A stretch of DNA of 13,623 nucleotides from NCBI GenBank assembly GCA_900550615.1, contig URSX01000043.1:1-13623 (forward strand), read 5' to 3'. Shown piece after piece: positions 1 through 5,689 of this stretch. A program made the position numbers and the translations under genes. The stretch is from an uncultured Eubacteriales bacterium. Lineage in GTDB: Bacteria; Bacillota; Clostridia; Oscillospirales; Oscillospiraceae. How positions within the stretch are numbered: position 1 is the first letter of the stretch; each line of letters starts with the position of its first letter. Below the pieces are notes generated by a model. It was given only the letters and a program-made list of their open reading frames with translations. It had not been told where the DNA came from and did not search any database.

Positions 1-29
1 ACGGTATGCACTTATTCCGTCGGATTCTC

Positions 30-2081
30 TTATTCTGCCTCTGCCATGGCCTTGGCCTCGGCAATGGCCTTCTCCTGGGCGGCAGCGGGGCAATCCTCGT
101 AGCGCACGAAGGAGAACACGAATGTACCTCTGGACTGGGTCATGGAGCGCAGGTCGATGGCGTAGGACATCATCTCCGCCATGGGTACCTCGGCCTCCAG
201 CACTGTCTCGCCGTCGCCGGTGGGGTTCATGCCCATGACGCGGCCCCGGCGCTTGTTCAGGTCACCCATGACATCGCCTACATAGTTATCGGGCACGGTG
301 ACCTTCAGCTCGCCGATGGGCTCCATCAGCACGGGCTTGGCCTCGGGCAGAGCCTCCTTGAAGGCAAGGCCCGCCGCCAGCTGGAAGGCAATATCGGAGG
401 AGTCCACGGGGTGGTAAGAACCGTCGGTGAGGGTGGCCTTCAGGAACACCACGGGGTAGCCGGCCAGCACGCCGGTGAGGCAGCACTTGCGCAGGCCCTT
501 TTCAACAGCCGGGAAATAGTTCTTAGGCACGGAGCCGCCGAACACGGCCTCCTCGAAGATCATATCCTCCTGCTCGCTCTGGGGCTCGAAGGTGATGACC
601 ACGTCGCCGAACTGACCGCTGCCGCCGGTCTGCTTCTTATAGCGGCCACGCTTCTCCACCTTGGAGCGGATCTTCTCACGGTAAGCAACACGGGGAGCCG
701 ACAGCTCGGTCTCCACGCCGAAGCGGCTCTTGAGCTTGGCGCACAGGACATCGATCTGGATATCACCGGTGCCGGAAATGACGGTCTGGTGGGTCTCGGC
801 GTTGTTGGAGACATGGAAGGTGGGATCCTCCTCATTGAGCTTGTTGAGGCCGGTGCCCATCTTCTCCACTTCCTGCTTGACCTTGGGGGCAATGGCCCGC
901 TCATAGCAGGGGGCGGGATACTCGATGCCCTCCAGAATCACCACGTTCTTGGCATCGCACAGGGTGTTGCCGGTCTTGACCCGGTCCATCTTGCCGATGG
1001 CGCCGATGTCGCCGCAGCAGATCTCCTTGACTTCCTCGCCCTTCTTGCCCTTCATGCTGTACAAGCGGCCCAGCTTCTCGGTGTTGCCGGTGGCGGGGTT
1101 ATACAGGGACATATCACCGGTGACCTTGCCGCGAACGACCTTGATCATGGAGAACTTGCCATACTGATCGGAAATGGTCTTGAACACGATGGCGGCGGTG
1201 GGGCCGTTGGGATCGAAGGCCACTTCCACATCGCTGCCGGACTCGTCCTTGGCGCTCTCGGCGGGCATGTCGGTGGCCACAGGCACCAGCTCCACGATGG
1301 TCTTCATCAGCATATCCACGCCCATGCCGGTGACGGCGGAGCCGCACAGAACAGGGCACACGCTGCCGTCCCGCACGCCGATCTTCAGGCCCTTGGCCAT
1401 GTCGGCATCGGACAGCTCCATGGTCTCAAAGAACTTCTCCATCAGCTCCTCATCGGCACCGGCGGCGGCTTCCATCAGCTCGGCACGCAGGGCCTCCACC
1501 TCGTCGGCCATGTCGGCAGGGATGGCACACTCACCCTTGGCATCGTAGGCCTTGTTATGCAGCAGGTCCACAATGACGGTGACGGCCTTGTTGGCATCGG
1601 CCTTGGTGGCCACGATGGGGGCAATGGCAGTGCCGAACTTGGCCTTGATGGTCTCCACGCAGGCGGCATAGTCGGAGTTGGCCTCCTCCACGCGGTTGAT
1701 AAACATCATCCGGGGCTTCTTGCCCAGCATCTTCCAGGTGCGCTCCATGCCCACAGACAGGCCGTCCTTGGCGTTGCCCGCGATGACAGCGCACTCGGCG
1801 GCGCGGATGGCGGACAGAGCCTCGCCGGAGAAGTCAAAGTTGCCGGGGGCATCCATGACATTGATCTTGATATTATTATACTTCACGGGAGCAAAGGCCA
1901 GAGAAATAGAGATCTGGCGCTTGATCTCCTCGGCATCATAGTCGCAGGTAGTGTTGCCGTCCACAGTCTTGCCGAAACGGTCGGTCCCCTTGGTCATAAA
2001 GAGCATCTGCTCAGCCAGGGTGGTCTTACCGGAGCCGCCGTGACCCAACAGGCAAATATTGCGAATTTCATTGGCAGTCAT
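30..2081 (-). CDS. Elongation factor G-like translational GTPase (fusA paralogue)
   Basis: This 683-residue protein has the full EF-G layout: a GTPase domain, then beta-barrel and alpha/beta domains, and a domain IV region that keeps a SYHPVDSSDIAF stretch close to the EF-G SYHDVDSSE motif. EF-G uses GTP to move tRNAs and mRNA through the ribosome in the cytoplasm. The P-loop GHGGSGKTT is at residues 13-21 and the G5-like SA at 248-249. Three sites differ from canonical EF-G: switch I reads RQISI (55-59) instead of RGITI, DAPGN (77-81) has Asn where EF-G has the catalytic His, and the guanine-specificity motif is NRVE (129-132) instead of NKMD. It lacks str-operon neighbours, so it is probably a second, diverged EF-G rather than the main one. 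The ATG follows GGGAG at 11 bases and a strong promoter lies upstream. Family assignment is firm; its cellular role is not known. Confidence 0.93.
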   Translation of the reverse strand: MTANEIRNICLLGHGGSGKTTLAEQMLFMTKGTDRFGKTVDGNTTCDYDAEEIKRQISISLAFAPVKYNNIKINVMDAPGNFDFSGEALSAIRAAECAVIAGNAKDGLSVGMERTWKMLGKKPRMMFINRVEEANSDYAACVETIKAKFGTAIAPIVATKADANKAVTVIVDLLHNKAYDAKGECAIPADMADEVEALRAELMEAAAGADEELMEKFFETMELSDADMAKGLKIGVRDGSVCPVLCGSAVTGMGVDMLMKTIVELVPVATDMPAESAKDESGSDVEVAFDPNGPTAAIVFKTISDQYGKFSMIKVVRGKVTGDMSLYNPATGNTEKLGRLYSMKGKKGEEVKEICCGDIGAIGKMDRVKTGNTLCDAKNVVILEGIEYPAPCYERAIAPKVKQEVEKMGTGLNKLNEEDPTFHVSNNAETHQTVISGTGDIQIDVLCAKLKSRFGVETELSAPRVAYREKIRSKVEKRGRYKKQTGGSGQFGDVVITFEPQSEQEDMIFEEAVFGGSVPKNYFPAVEKGLRKCCLTGVLAGYPVVFLKATLTDGSYHPVDSSDIAFQLAAGLAFKEALPEAKPVLMEPIGELKVTVPDNYVGDVMGDLNKRRGRVMGMNPTGDGETVLEAEVPMAEMMSYAIDLRSMTQSRGTFVFSFVRYEDCPAAAQEKAIAEAKAMAEAE

Positions 2082-2146
2082 AGTTCAGAATTCTCCCTTC
2101 GTTTTTGGAAAATGTGCTGCAGCGCACACAGTCACTCAATAAAGGA

Positions 2147-2175
2147 ATTATATAATATTTTTCAAGCTATGACAA
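2147..2175 (-). promoter_or_regulatory. Sigma-A-type promoter of the EF-G paralogue
   Basis: Reading the minus strand, a -35 box TTGTCA (2175-2170) is followed after exactly 17 bases by a perfect -10 box TATAAT (2152-2147). The predicted start near 2140 gives a leader of about 59 bases before the ATG. The leader contains a small TGTGC/GCACA hairpin. This separates transcription of the EF-G paralogue from the upstream spoVAC. Confidence 0.8.
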
Positions 2176-2266
2176 ATACAATTTTTTGCCTGATTTTTGT
2201 GGAAAGTGCCAATTATCCCGGCGCTTTTCAGTAAATTCAGCCCAAATGTGAGGCCGGGGGCAGTTT

Positions 2267-2704
2267 TTACCCCACCAGCCACAGGATCAGGCCATACAGG
2301 GCGCTGGCGAGGGTACCGAAAACAATCACCGGCCCCGCCACCAGAAACATTTTCGCGGCCATGCCGGTGACAAATCCCTCGGCCTTAAAGTCAATGGCCG
2401 GGGACACCACGGCGTTGGCGAAGCCGGTGATGGGCACCAGCGTCCCGGCACCACCGAAGCGGGCGATGCGGTGGTAAAGATTCAAGCCTGTCAGCAGGGC
2501 CGACAGGAACACCAGGCTGATGGACGTGGCCGTGCCGGCATCCTCCCGGGACAGACCCGCCGCCGCATATCCGTCCTGGATCAGCTGGCCGATGACGCAG
2601 ATCAGCCCGCCCACCAGAAAGGCCAGGGTCAGATCCTTGGCCAGAGGGGACTTCCTCTGCTTTTGCCGCACATACTGCTGATACTTCCGGGGCGTTGTCT
2701 CCAT
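2267..2704 (-). CDS. spoVAC: Stage V sporulation protein AC (SpoVAC)
   Basis: This 145-residue membrane protein matches SpoVAC, a component of the SpoVA channel that moves dipicolinic acid into the forespore and releases it at germination. Diagnostic stretches are FLVGGLICVIGQ in the first helix, a FGGAGTLVPITGFANAV segment mid-protein, and KAEGFVTGMAAKMFLVAGPVIVFG near the end. There are about four hydrophobic helices. The related SpoVAE is shorter and lacks the KAEGF segment. A GTG at 2713 would add three residues, but AAAGGA (2720-2715) lies ten bases before the ATG at 2704 and only one base before the GTG, so the ATG is chosen. spoVAC normally sits with spoVAD and spoVAE; here neither is adjacent, since the downstream gene is an EF-G paralogue and the upstream side is divergent. 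Confidence 0.9.
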   Translation of the reverse strand: METTPRKYQQYVRQKQRKSPLAKDLTLAFLVGGLICVIGQLIQDGYAAAGLSREDAGTATSISLVFLSALLTGLNLYHRIARFGGAGTLVPITGFANAVVSPAIDFKAEGFVTGMAAKMFLVAGPVIVFGTLASALYGLILWLVG

Positions 2705-2726
2705 AAGCCACACATCCTTTCAGCCA

Positions 2727-2755
2727 TAGCATCCCACCGGTCGGGAAAAATATGC
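2727..2755 (-). promoter_or_regulatory. Possible forespore (sigma-G-like) promoter of spoVAC
   Basis: On the minus strand GCATA (2755-2751) and GATGCTA (2733-2727) are 17 bases apart, resembling the sigma-G pattern (GHATR, about 17-18 bases, CATNNTA) with one mismatch in the -10. The predicted start falls at the edge of the ribosome binding site, so the leader would be very short. It fits the expected forespore timing of spoVAC, but the match alone is weak. Confidence 0.3.
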
Positions 2756-2762
2756 GTTTTTC

Positions 2763-2791
2763 TTGCCATTGGCCGCAAAAAAGGGTATACT
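2763..2791 (+). promoter_or_regulatory. Sigma-A-type promoter of the ferredoxin-HemW pair
   Basis: TTGCCA (2763-2768) and TATACT (2786-2791) are separated by exactly 17 bases. Transcription would start near 2798, about 50 bases ahead of the ferredoxin ATG. The promoter faces away from spoVAC, which is read from the other strand of the same intergenic region. Confidence 0.7.
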
Positions 2792-2846
2792 CATGAGAGG
2801 CAATTGTGACCTTAGCGTCTTTTATCAGTGAAAAGGTGGTTGAACT

Positions 2847-3089
2847 ATGGCTGTGATGATTCATCCCTTTGGCCCCAAGCCCCACGCCCTGGCGGTGATC
2901 GATCCCGTCAGCTGCACGGGCTGCGGCATATGCGCCATGTGGTGCGTCATGCACTGCATCGACCTGCAGCCGGACGGCATCTACAGGGTCCGCGAGGCGG
3001 ACTGCATCGGCTGCCGCTCCTGCAAGGTGAACTGCCCCAACGAGGCTGTGACCATGCTGCCGCCCAAACGACCCGAACAAGAGGTGTAA
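2847..3089 (+). CDS. Small 2[4Fe-4S] ferredoxin
   Basis: This 80-residue protein is a low-potential electron carrier of the bacterial dicluster ferredoxin type. It has two cysteine motifs: Cys23, 26, 29 and 33 (CxxCxxCxxxC), and Cys53, 56, 59 and 63 followed by Pro64. The first motif lacks the usual Pro after its last Cys (it is Val34) and is followed by an extra Cys37 in a CAMWCVMHC stretch, an unusual feature. The N-terminus HPFGPKPHALAVID is a short extension before the first cluster. AGGTGG lies seven bases before the ATG. The stop codon is three bases from the start of the HemW-type radical SAM gene, so the two are very probably co-transcribed and translationally coupled. An electron-donor role for that partner is inference. 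Confidence 0.92.
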   Translation: MAVMIHPFGPKPHALAVIDPVSCTGCGICAMWCVMHCIDLQPDGIYRVREADCIGCRSCKVNCPNEAVTMLPPKRPEQEV

Positions 3090-3092
3090 GCC

Positions 3093-4298
3093 GTGAAGAA
3101 AAACAACATGCAAAAAGACCTGCCCCTGGGCCTGTACATTCACATCCCCTTCTGCCGGTCCAAGTGCGCCTACTGCGACTTCTACTCGCTGCCGGAGAGC
3201 GAAAAATACATGGATGAATACTGCCGGGCCCTGGAGCGGCATCTGGCGGAGGTGGCGCCCCAGGCGAGCTGCCATCTGGTGGACACCATTTATTTCGGCG
3301 GCGGCACCCCCAGCTATCTGGGGACGGAGCGGCTGTGCCGGCTGCTGGGCAGCATCAAAAAGCTCTATAAGGTGGACAAGCGGGCGGAAATTACCCTGGA
3401 GGCAAATCCCGACTCTGCCGGGGACAAAAAGGCCCTGAAGCGGCTGCTCCGGGCGGGCTTTAACCGCATCTCCCTGGGGGTGCAGGCCACGGACGACGAG
3501 ATGCTGAAGGCCATCGGGCGCATCCACACCTGGCAGCAGGTGCAGGACACCGTGGCGGCAGCCCGGAAGGCGGGCTTTAAAAACATCAGCCTGGATCTCA
3601 TCTACGGTCTGCCGGGCCAGACTATGGAGGGGTGGGAGAAGACCCTGTCCGACGCGGTGGGCCTGCGGCCGGAGCACCTGTCCTGCTACGGGCTGAAGCT
3701 GGAGGAGGGAACTCCCCTGTATCAGCAGCGGGCAGAGCTGACATTCCCGGACGAGGATCAGCAGGCGGATATGTATCTGTACACCGTAGAGTTTTTGAAG
3801 CAGTGTGGCTACGAGCAATACGAGATCTCCAACTTTGCAAGGCCCGGGTTTGCCTCCCGGCACAATATGAAATACTGGATGCTGGAGGAGTACGCCGGGT
3901 TCGGGCCCGGGGCCTGCTCCGACTTCGGTAATGTGCGCTACGGCTACGAGCGGGATCTGGTGCGGTATCTGAAGGGAGAGCTTGTTTTGCAGGAGTCGGA
4001 AAGGGTGGACGCAGATGAGCGGGAGCGGGAGTACCTGATGCTGCGGCTGCGCACCGTCCGAGGGGTGGATCCCCGGGAGTTTGAGTACCGGTTCCGGCAG
4101 AGATTTGCGCCGCTGGCAGAGATCCTGCGCCAGTGCGCCGGGCAAGGCCTGGCGGAGGAGGACGAGCACGGCTGGCACCTGACACCCAAAGGCTTTCTGG
4201 TAAGCAACCGGATCATCGGCCTGCTGCAGGACGAGCTGGCCCGGGAGAAAAACCGTCGGCTGCAGGCCGCGGCCAGGGGTGACTACCGGGTGGTGTAA
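3093..4298 (+). CDS. hemW: HemW-type radical SAM protein (coproporphyrinogen III oxidase-like, putative heme chaperone)
   Basis: This 401-residue protein has the radical SAM motif Cys21-x3-Cys25-x2-Cys28 in HIPFCRSKCAYCDF. The residue pattern ending in DF, not CGC, is that of HemW and not of HemN, the true oxygen-independent coproporphyrinogen dehydrogenase. Other family marks are FGGGTPS, LEANPD, RISLGVQ, DLIYGLPGQT, and RHNMKYW, the last typical of HemW. A C-terminal helical/winged region follows. HemW proteins bind heme and a [4Fe-4S] cluster and are thought to deliver heme to target proteins. The start is a GTG preceded by AGAGG at a normal distance; an in-frame ATG five codons later is less well served. 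It lies three bases downstream of the ferredoxin gene, a likely reductant. Family assignment is strong; substrate in this organism is unknown. Confidence 0.92.
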   Translation: MKKNNMQKDLPLGLYIHIPFCRSKCAYCDFYSLPESEKYMDEYCRALERHLAEVAPQASCHLVDTIYFGGGTPSYLGTERLCRLLGSIKKLYKVDKRAEITLEANPDSAGDKKALKRLLRAGFNRISLGVQATDDEMLKAIGRIHTWQQVQDTVAAARKAGFKNISLDLIYGLPGQTMEGWEKTLSDAVGLRPEHLSCYGLKLEEGTPLYQQRAELTFPDEDQQADMYLYTVEFLKQCGYEQYEISNFARPGFASRHNMKYWMLEEYAGFGPGACSDFGNVRYGYERDLVRYLKGELVLQESERVDADEREREYLMLRLRTVRGVDPREFEYRFRQRFAPLAEILRQCAGQGLAEEDEHGWHLTPKGFLVSNRIIGLLQDELAREKNRRLQAAARGDYRVV

Positions 4299-4312
4299 GC
4301 CAAAACAGGCGG

Positions 4313-4329
4313 CGCAACGAATCGTTGCG
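4313..4329. repeat. 17-base perfect palindrome between hemW and the XRE regulator
   Basis: CGCAACGAATCGTTGCG is an inverted repeat with 8-base arms around a central A. It starts 15 bases after the hemW stop and ends 20 bases before the -35 box of the XRE gene. No T-run follows on either strand, so it is not a convincing terminator. It could be an operator for the adjacent regulator or a 3'-end hairpin of hemW mRNA. Confidence 0.55.
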
Positions 4330-4349
4330 GGAATGTTTGGAGCCGTTGG

Positions 4350-4378
4350 TAGACGGTTTTCGGGGTTTCCTGTATACT
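4350..4378 (+). promoter_or_regulatory. Sigma-A-type promoter of the XRE regulator
   Basis: TAGACG (4350-4355, four of six consensus bases) and TATACT (4373-4378, five of six) are 17 bases apart. The start would fall near 4385, giving a short leader of about 25 bases that includes the AAAGGAG ribosome binding site. Confidence 0.6.
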
Positions 4379-4409
4379 GAACGCATCCCAGCGGAAAGGA
4401 GTGTACGCT

Positions 4410-4916
4410 ATGAGTTTTGGCGAGAAGCTGCAAAAGCTGCGCAAGGCCCAGGGGCTTTCCCAGGAGGAACTGGCGGCCCGGCTCAGCGTAACACGGCAGA
4501 CCATCAGCAAGTGGGAGCTGGATCAGTCCACCCCGGAGCTGGGTCTGCTGGCGCAGATCAGCGATATTTTTAGCGTGACCACGGATTATTTAATTAAAAC
4601 AGAAGAGGGCGATGCCAGCGCAGGCGAAGAAACTCCCGGCGGGGCGGTACAGCAGGAGCCCCAGGCACGGCTGACGCCGTTTATCGTGCTGCTGTGTGTG
4701 GGCATCCTGTGCATGGCGATGATTTGGACCCCTTTCCTATCGGCAGGGGACTACGAGGTCGTTGACACGAGCGGAAAGGTCCTGTATACCGGATTTATGG
4801 CCTATCTCAAAGCAAAAAAAGCAGAGGCAGTCTTCTTTCTCTGCGCCGGAGCCGCCGCCGTTGGACTGATCGGGCTGATTGCTTCGGCTTTCAAAGAGAG
4901 TGATCCGAAGGAATAG
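4410..4916 (+). CDS. XRE-family HTH regulator with two C-terminal membrane helices
   Basis: The N-terminal 60 residues of this 168-residue protein are a helix-turn-helix of the XRE/Cro type: FGEKLQKLRKAQGLSQEELA, then RLSVTRQTISKWEL as the recognition region and the usual PELGLLAQISDIFSVTTDYLI ending. A polar linker (63-87) leads to a hydrophobic helix at about 88-108, a roughly 30-residue extracytoplasmic-sized loop, and a second helix at about 138-161. The protein is therefore likely a membrane-tethered DNA-binding regulator; this class often sits beside the genes it controls, but no obvious target is adjacent. A GTG at 4401 lies inside AAAGGAG and is rejected; the ATG at 4410 is eight bases after AAAGGAG (4395-4401). 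It has its own promoter and a terminator 34 bases after the stop. The signal it senses is unknown. Confidence 0.88.
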   Translation: MSFGEKLQKLRKAQGLSQEELAARLSVTRQTISKWELDQSTPELGLLAQISDIFSVTTDYLIKTEEGDASAGEETPGGAVQQEPQARLTPFIVLLCVGILCMAMIWTPFLSAGDYEVVDTSGKVLYTGFMAYLKAKKAEAVFFLCAGAAAVGLIGLIASAFKESDPKE

Positions 4917-4949
4917 CGGGCAGAATTGAAAACATGATTTTTTGGGGGG

Positions 4950-4976
4950 ACGCCCGGGTGGGGCGTTTCCTTTTTT
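4950..4976 (+). terminator. Rho-independent terminator of the XRE regulator gene
   Basis: ACGCCC (4950-4955) pairs with GGGCGT (4961-4966) around a GGGTG loop, followed by TTCC and a run of six T. It lies about 34 bases past the XRE stop codon. Confidence 0.8.
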
Positions 4977-4987
4977 GTAAAGAAATT

Positions 4988-5020
4988 AGGGGGGCGGACG
5001 ACCCCGAGGGCCGCCCCTAC
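4988..5020. repeat. GC-rich palindromic intergenic repeat
   Basis: GGGGCGG (4991-4997) and CCGCCCC (5011-5017) form 7-base arms around a 13-base C- and G-rich centre, then TACG. It sits between the two convergent terminators and resembles the GC-rich elements at 9181-9205 and 12806-12840. It looks like a dispersed intergenic element, not part of a gene. Confidence 0.5.
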
Positions 5021-5038
5021 GAGGGACTTCTGGAAATG

Positions 5039-5071
5039 AAAAACGCCCCGCCGGGGTAATCGGCGGGGCGT
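5039..5071 (-). terminator. Rho-independent terminator of the 5094-5564 gene
   Basis: On the minus strand an 11-base perfect stem, ACGCCCCGCCG (5071-5061) with CGGCGGGGCGT (5053-5043), encloses a seven-base loop and runs into five T. It begins about 22 bases after the stop codon. Confidence 0.85.
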
Positions 5072-5093
5072 GGGGGATTTCTTATATGCTTTT

Positions 5094-5564
5094 TTAGCTG
5101 TCGGTGCGGTGGCGCCATTCCAGCTCCTGATCCAGGTCGTACTTGAGCTTCTTGTTCTCCTCCACCAGATCGTCATAGTGGCGGGACTGGACATAGTACT
5201 TCACAAAAGTGAAGGTGGCCTCGTTGAACTCCTCGTCGGTATACTCCGGCAGGAGGGAGCCGCCCTTGCGGCGCAGGCCCTGGACATTGATGACCACCAG
5301 GCGGCGGTGCTGCTCGGACAGCTGGAACAGCTTCAGCTCCTCCGGCACCTCCAGGCCCAGGTCAAAAGTATCGTTGACGATCTGCAGCAGACGGCCCTGC
5401 TCGGGCTTGGCTGAGACGATAACGCCGTATTTGCTGAACAGCTTCTTCAGATAATCCACCGACACCTCCTCACGGGTGATGGTGCCCTTGCCGATGCCGG
5501 TGAGCATGGTGTTGGACAGATTCAGGCTGACGTAGACCTCCTGGCCGGTTTTGGGATAGCTCAT
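5094..5564 (-). CDS. Hypothetical protein with a charged C-terminal coiled-coil-like tail
   Basis: I do not recognise this 156-residue protein. It has no signal peptide, membrane helix or cysteine motif, so it is probably cytoplasmic. The N-terminal half (MSYPKTGQEVYVSLNLSNTM through about residue 60) looks like a mixed alpha/beta fold, the middle holds a HRRLVVINVQGLRRKGGS segment, and residues 130-156 form a heptad-like helix rich in Glu, Lys and Leu (DDLVEENKKLKYDLDQELEW). The ATG is well supported by GAGGAGGT six bases upstream. It is monocistronic as far as can be seen: a strong terminator follows, and the gene upstream ends 114 bases away at a hairpin. The reading frame has the codon use of its neighbours, so it is very likely a real gene. 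Confidence 0.85.
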   Translation of the reverse strand: MSYPKTGQEVYVSLNLSNTMLTGIGKGTITREEVSVDYLKKLFSKYGVIVSAKPEQGRLLQIVNDTFDLGLEVPEELKLFQLSEQHRRLVVINVQGLRRKGGSLLPEYTDEEFNEATFTFVKYYVQSRHYDDLVEENKKLKYDLDQELEWRHRTDS

Positions 5565-5630
5565 ACAGATACCTCCTCAAATTGATGCATCCACATTTGG
5601 CCGCTGACGGCGGCGTGTTCTACCACTTTT

Positions 5631-5659
5631 ACCGTACCACATTCCCCATCGGTTTGCAA
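5631..5659 (-). promoter_or_regulatory. Possible weak promoter of the 5094-5564 gene
   Basis: TTGCAA (5659-5654) and TACGGT (5636-5631) on the minus strand are 17 bases apart. The -35 is fair but the -10 matches only three of six consensus positions. No better candidate was seen in the 114-base gap. Confidence 0.25.
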
Positions 5660-5672
5660 TAGGAATTTATGC

Positions 5673-5689
5673 CGGGCGTTACACGCCCG
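5673..5689 (-). terminator. Stop-codon-spanning hairpin at the end of the radical SAM/mutY/tdk cluster
   Basis: On the minus strand CGGGCGT and ACGCCCG pair perfectly around a GTA loop. The 5' arm is made of the last sense codons of the PflX-type gene and the TAA stop overlaps the loop/3' arm. GCATAAATTCC follows, with no T-run, so it is a weak intrinsic terminator at best; it may be an mRNA 3'-end stabiliser. Confidence 0.45.

Noticed and set aside
6..2234. 742-codon open frame on the plus strand opposite the EF-G paralogue
   Set aside because: It is antisense to a clear EF-G family gene, rich in His, Gly and Leu as expected from the complement of GC-rich codons, and has no ribosome binding site or recognisable domain.
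3093..4298. Assignment as HemN, oxygen-independent coproporphyrinogen III dehydrogenase
   Set aside because: The radical SAM motif ends in CDF and lacks the fourth Cys of HemN; RHNMKYW is a HemW mark.
4321..4409. Possible riboswitch or structured leader before the XRE gene
   Set aside because: The predicted leader is only about 25 bases long and shows no conserved structured motif.
2391..4433. 680-codon open frame on the minus strand across the ferredoxin, hemW and spoVAC
   Set aside because: It overlaps three well-supported genes on both strands and has no family resemblance; it is a by-product of GC-rich third positions.
4802..5194. 130-codon minus-strand frame across the convergent intergenic region
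   Set aside because: It runs through two terminators and two genes in other frames and has no supported start.
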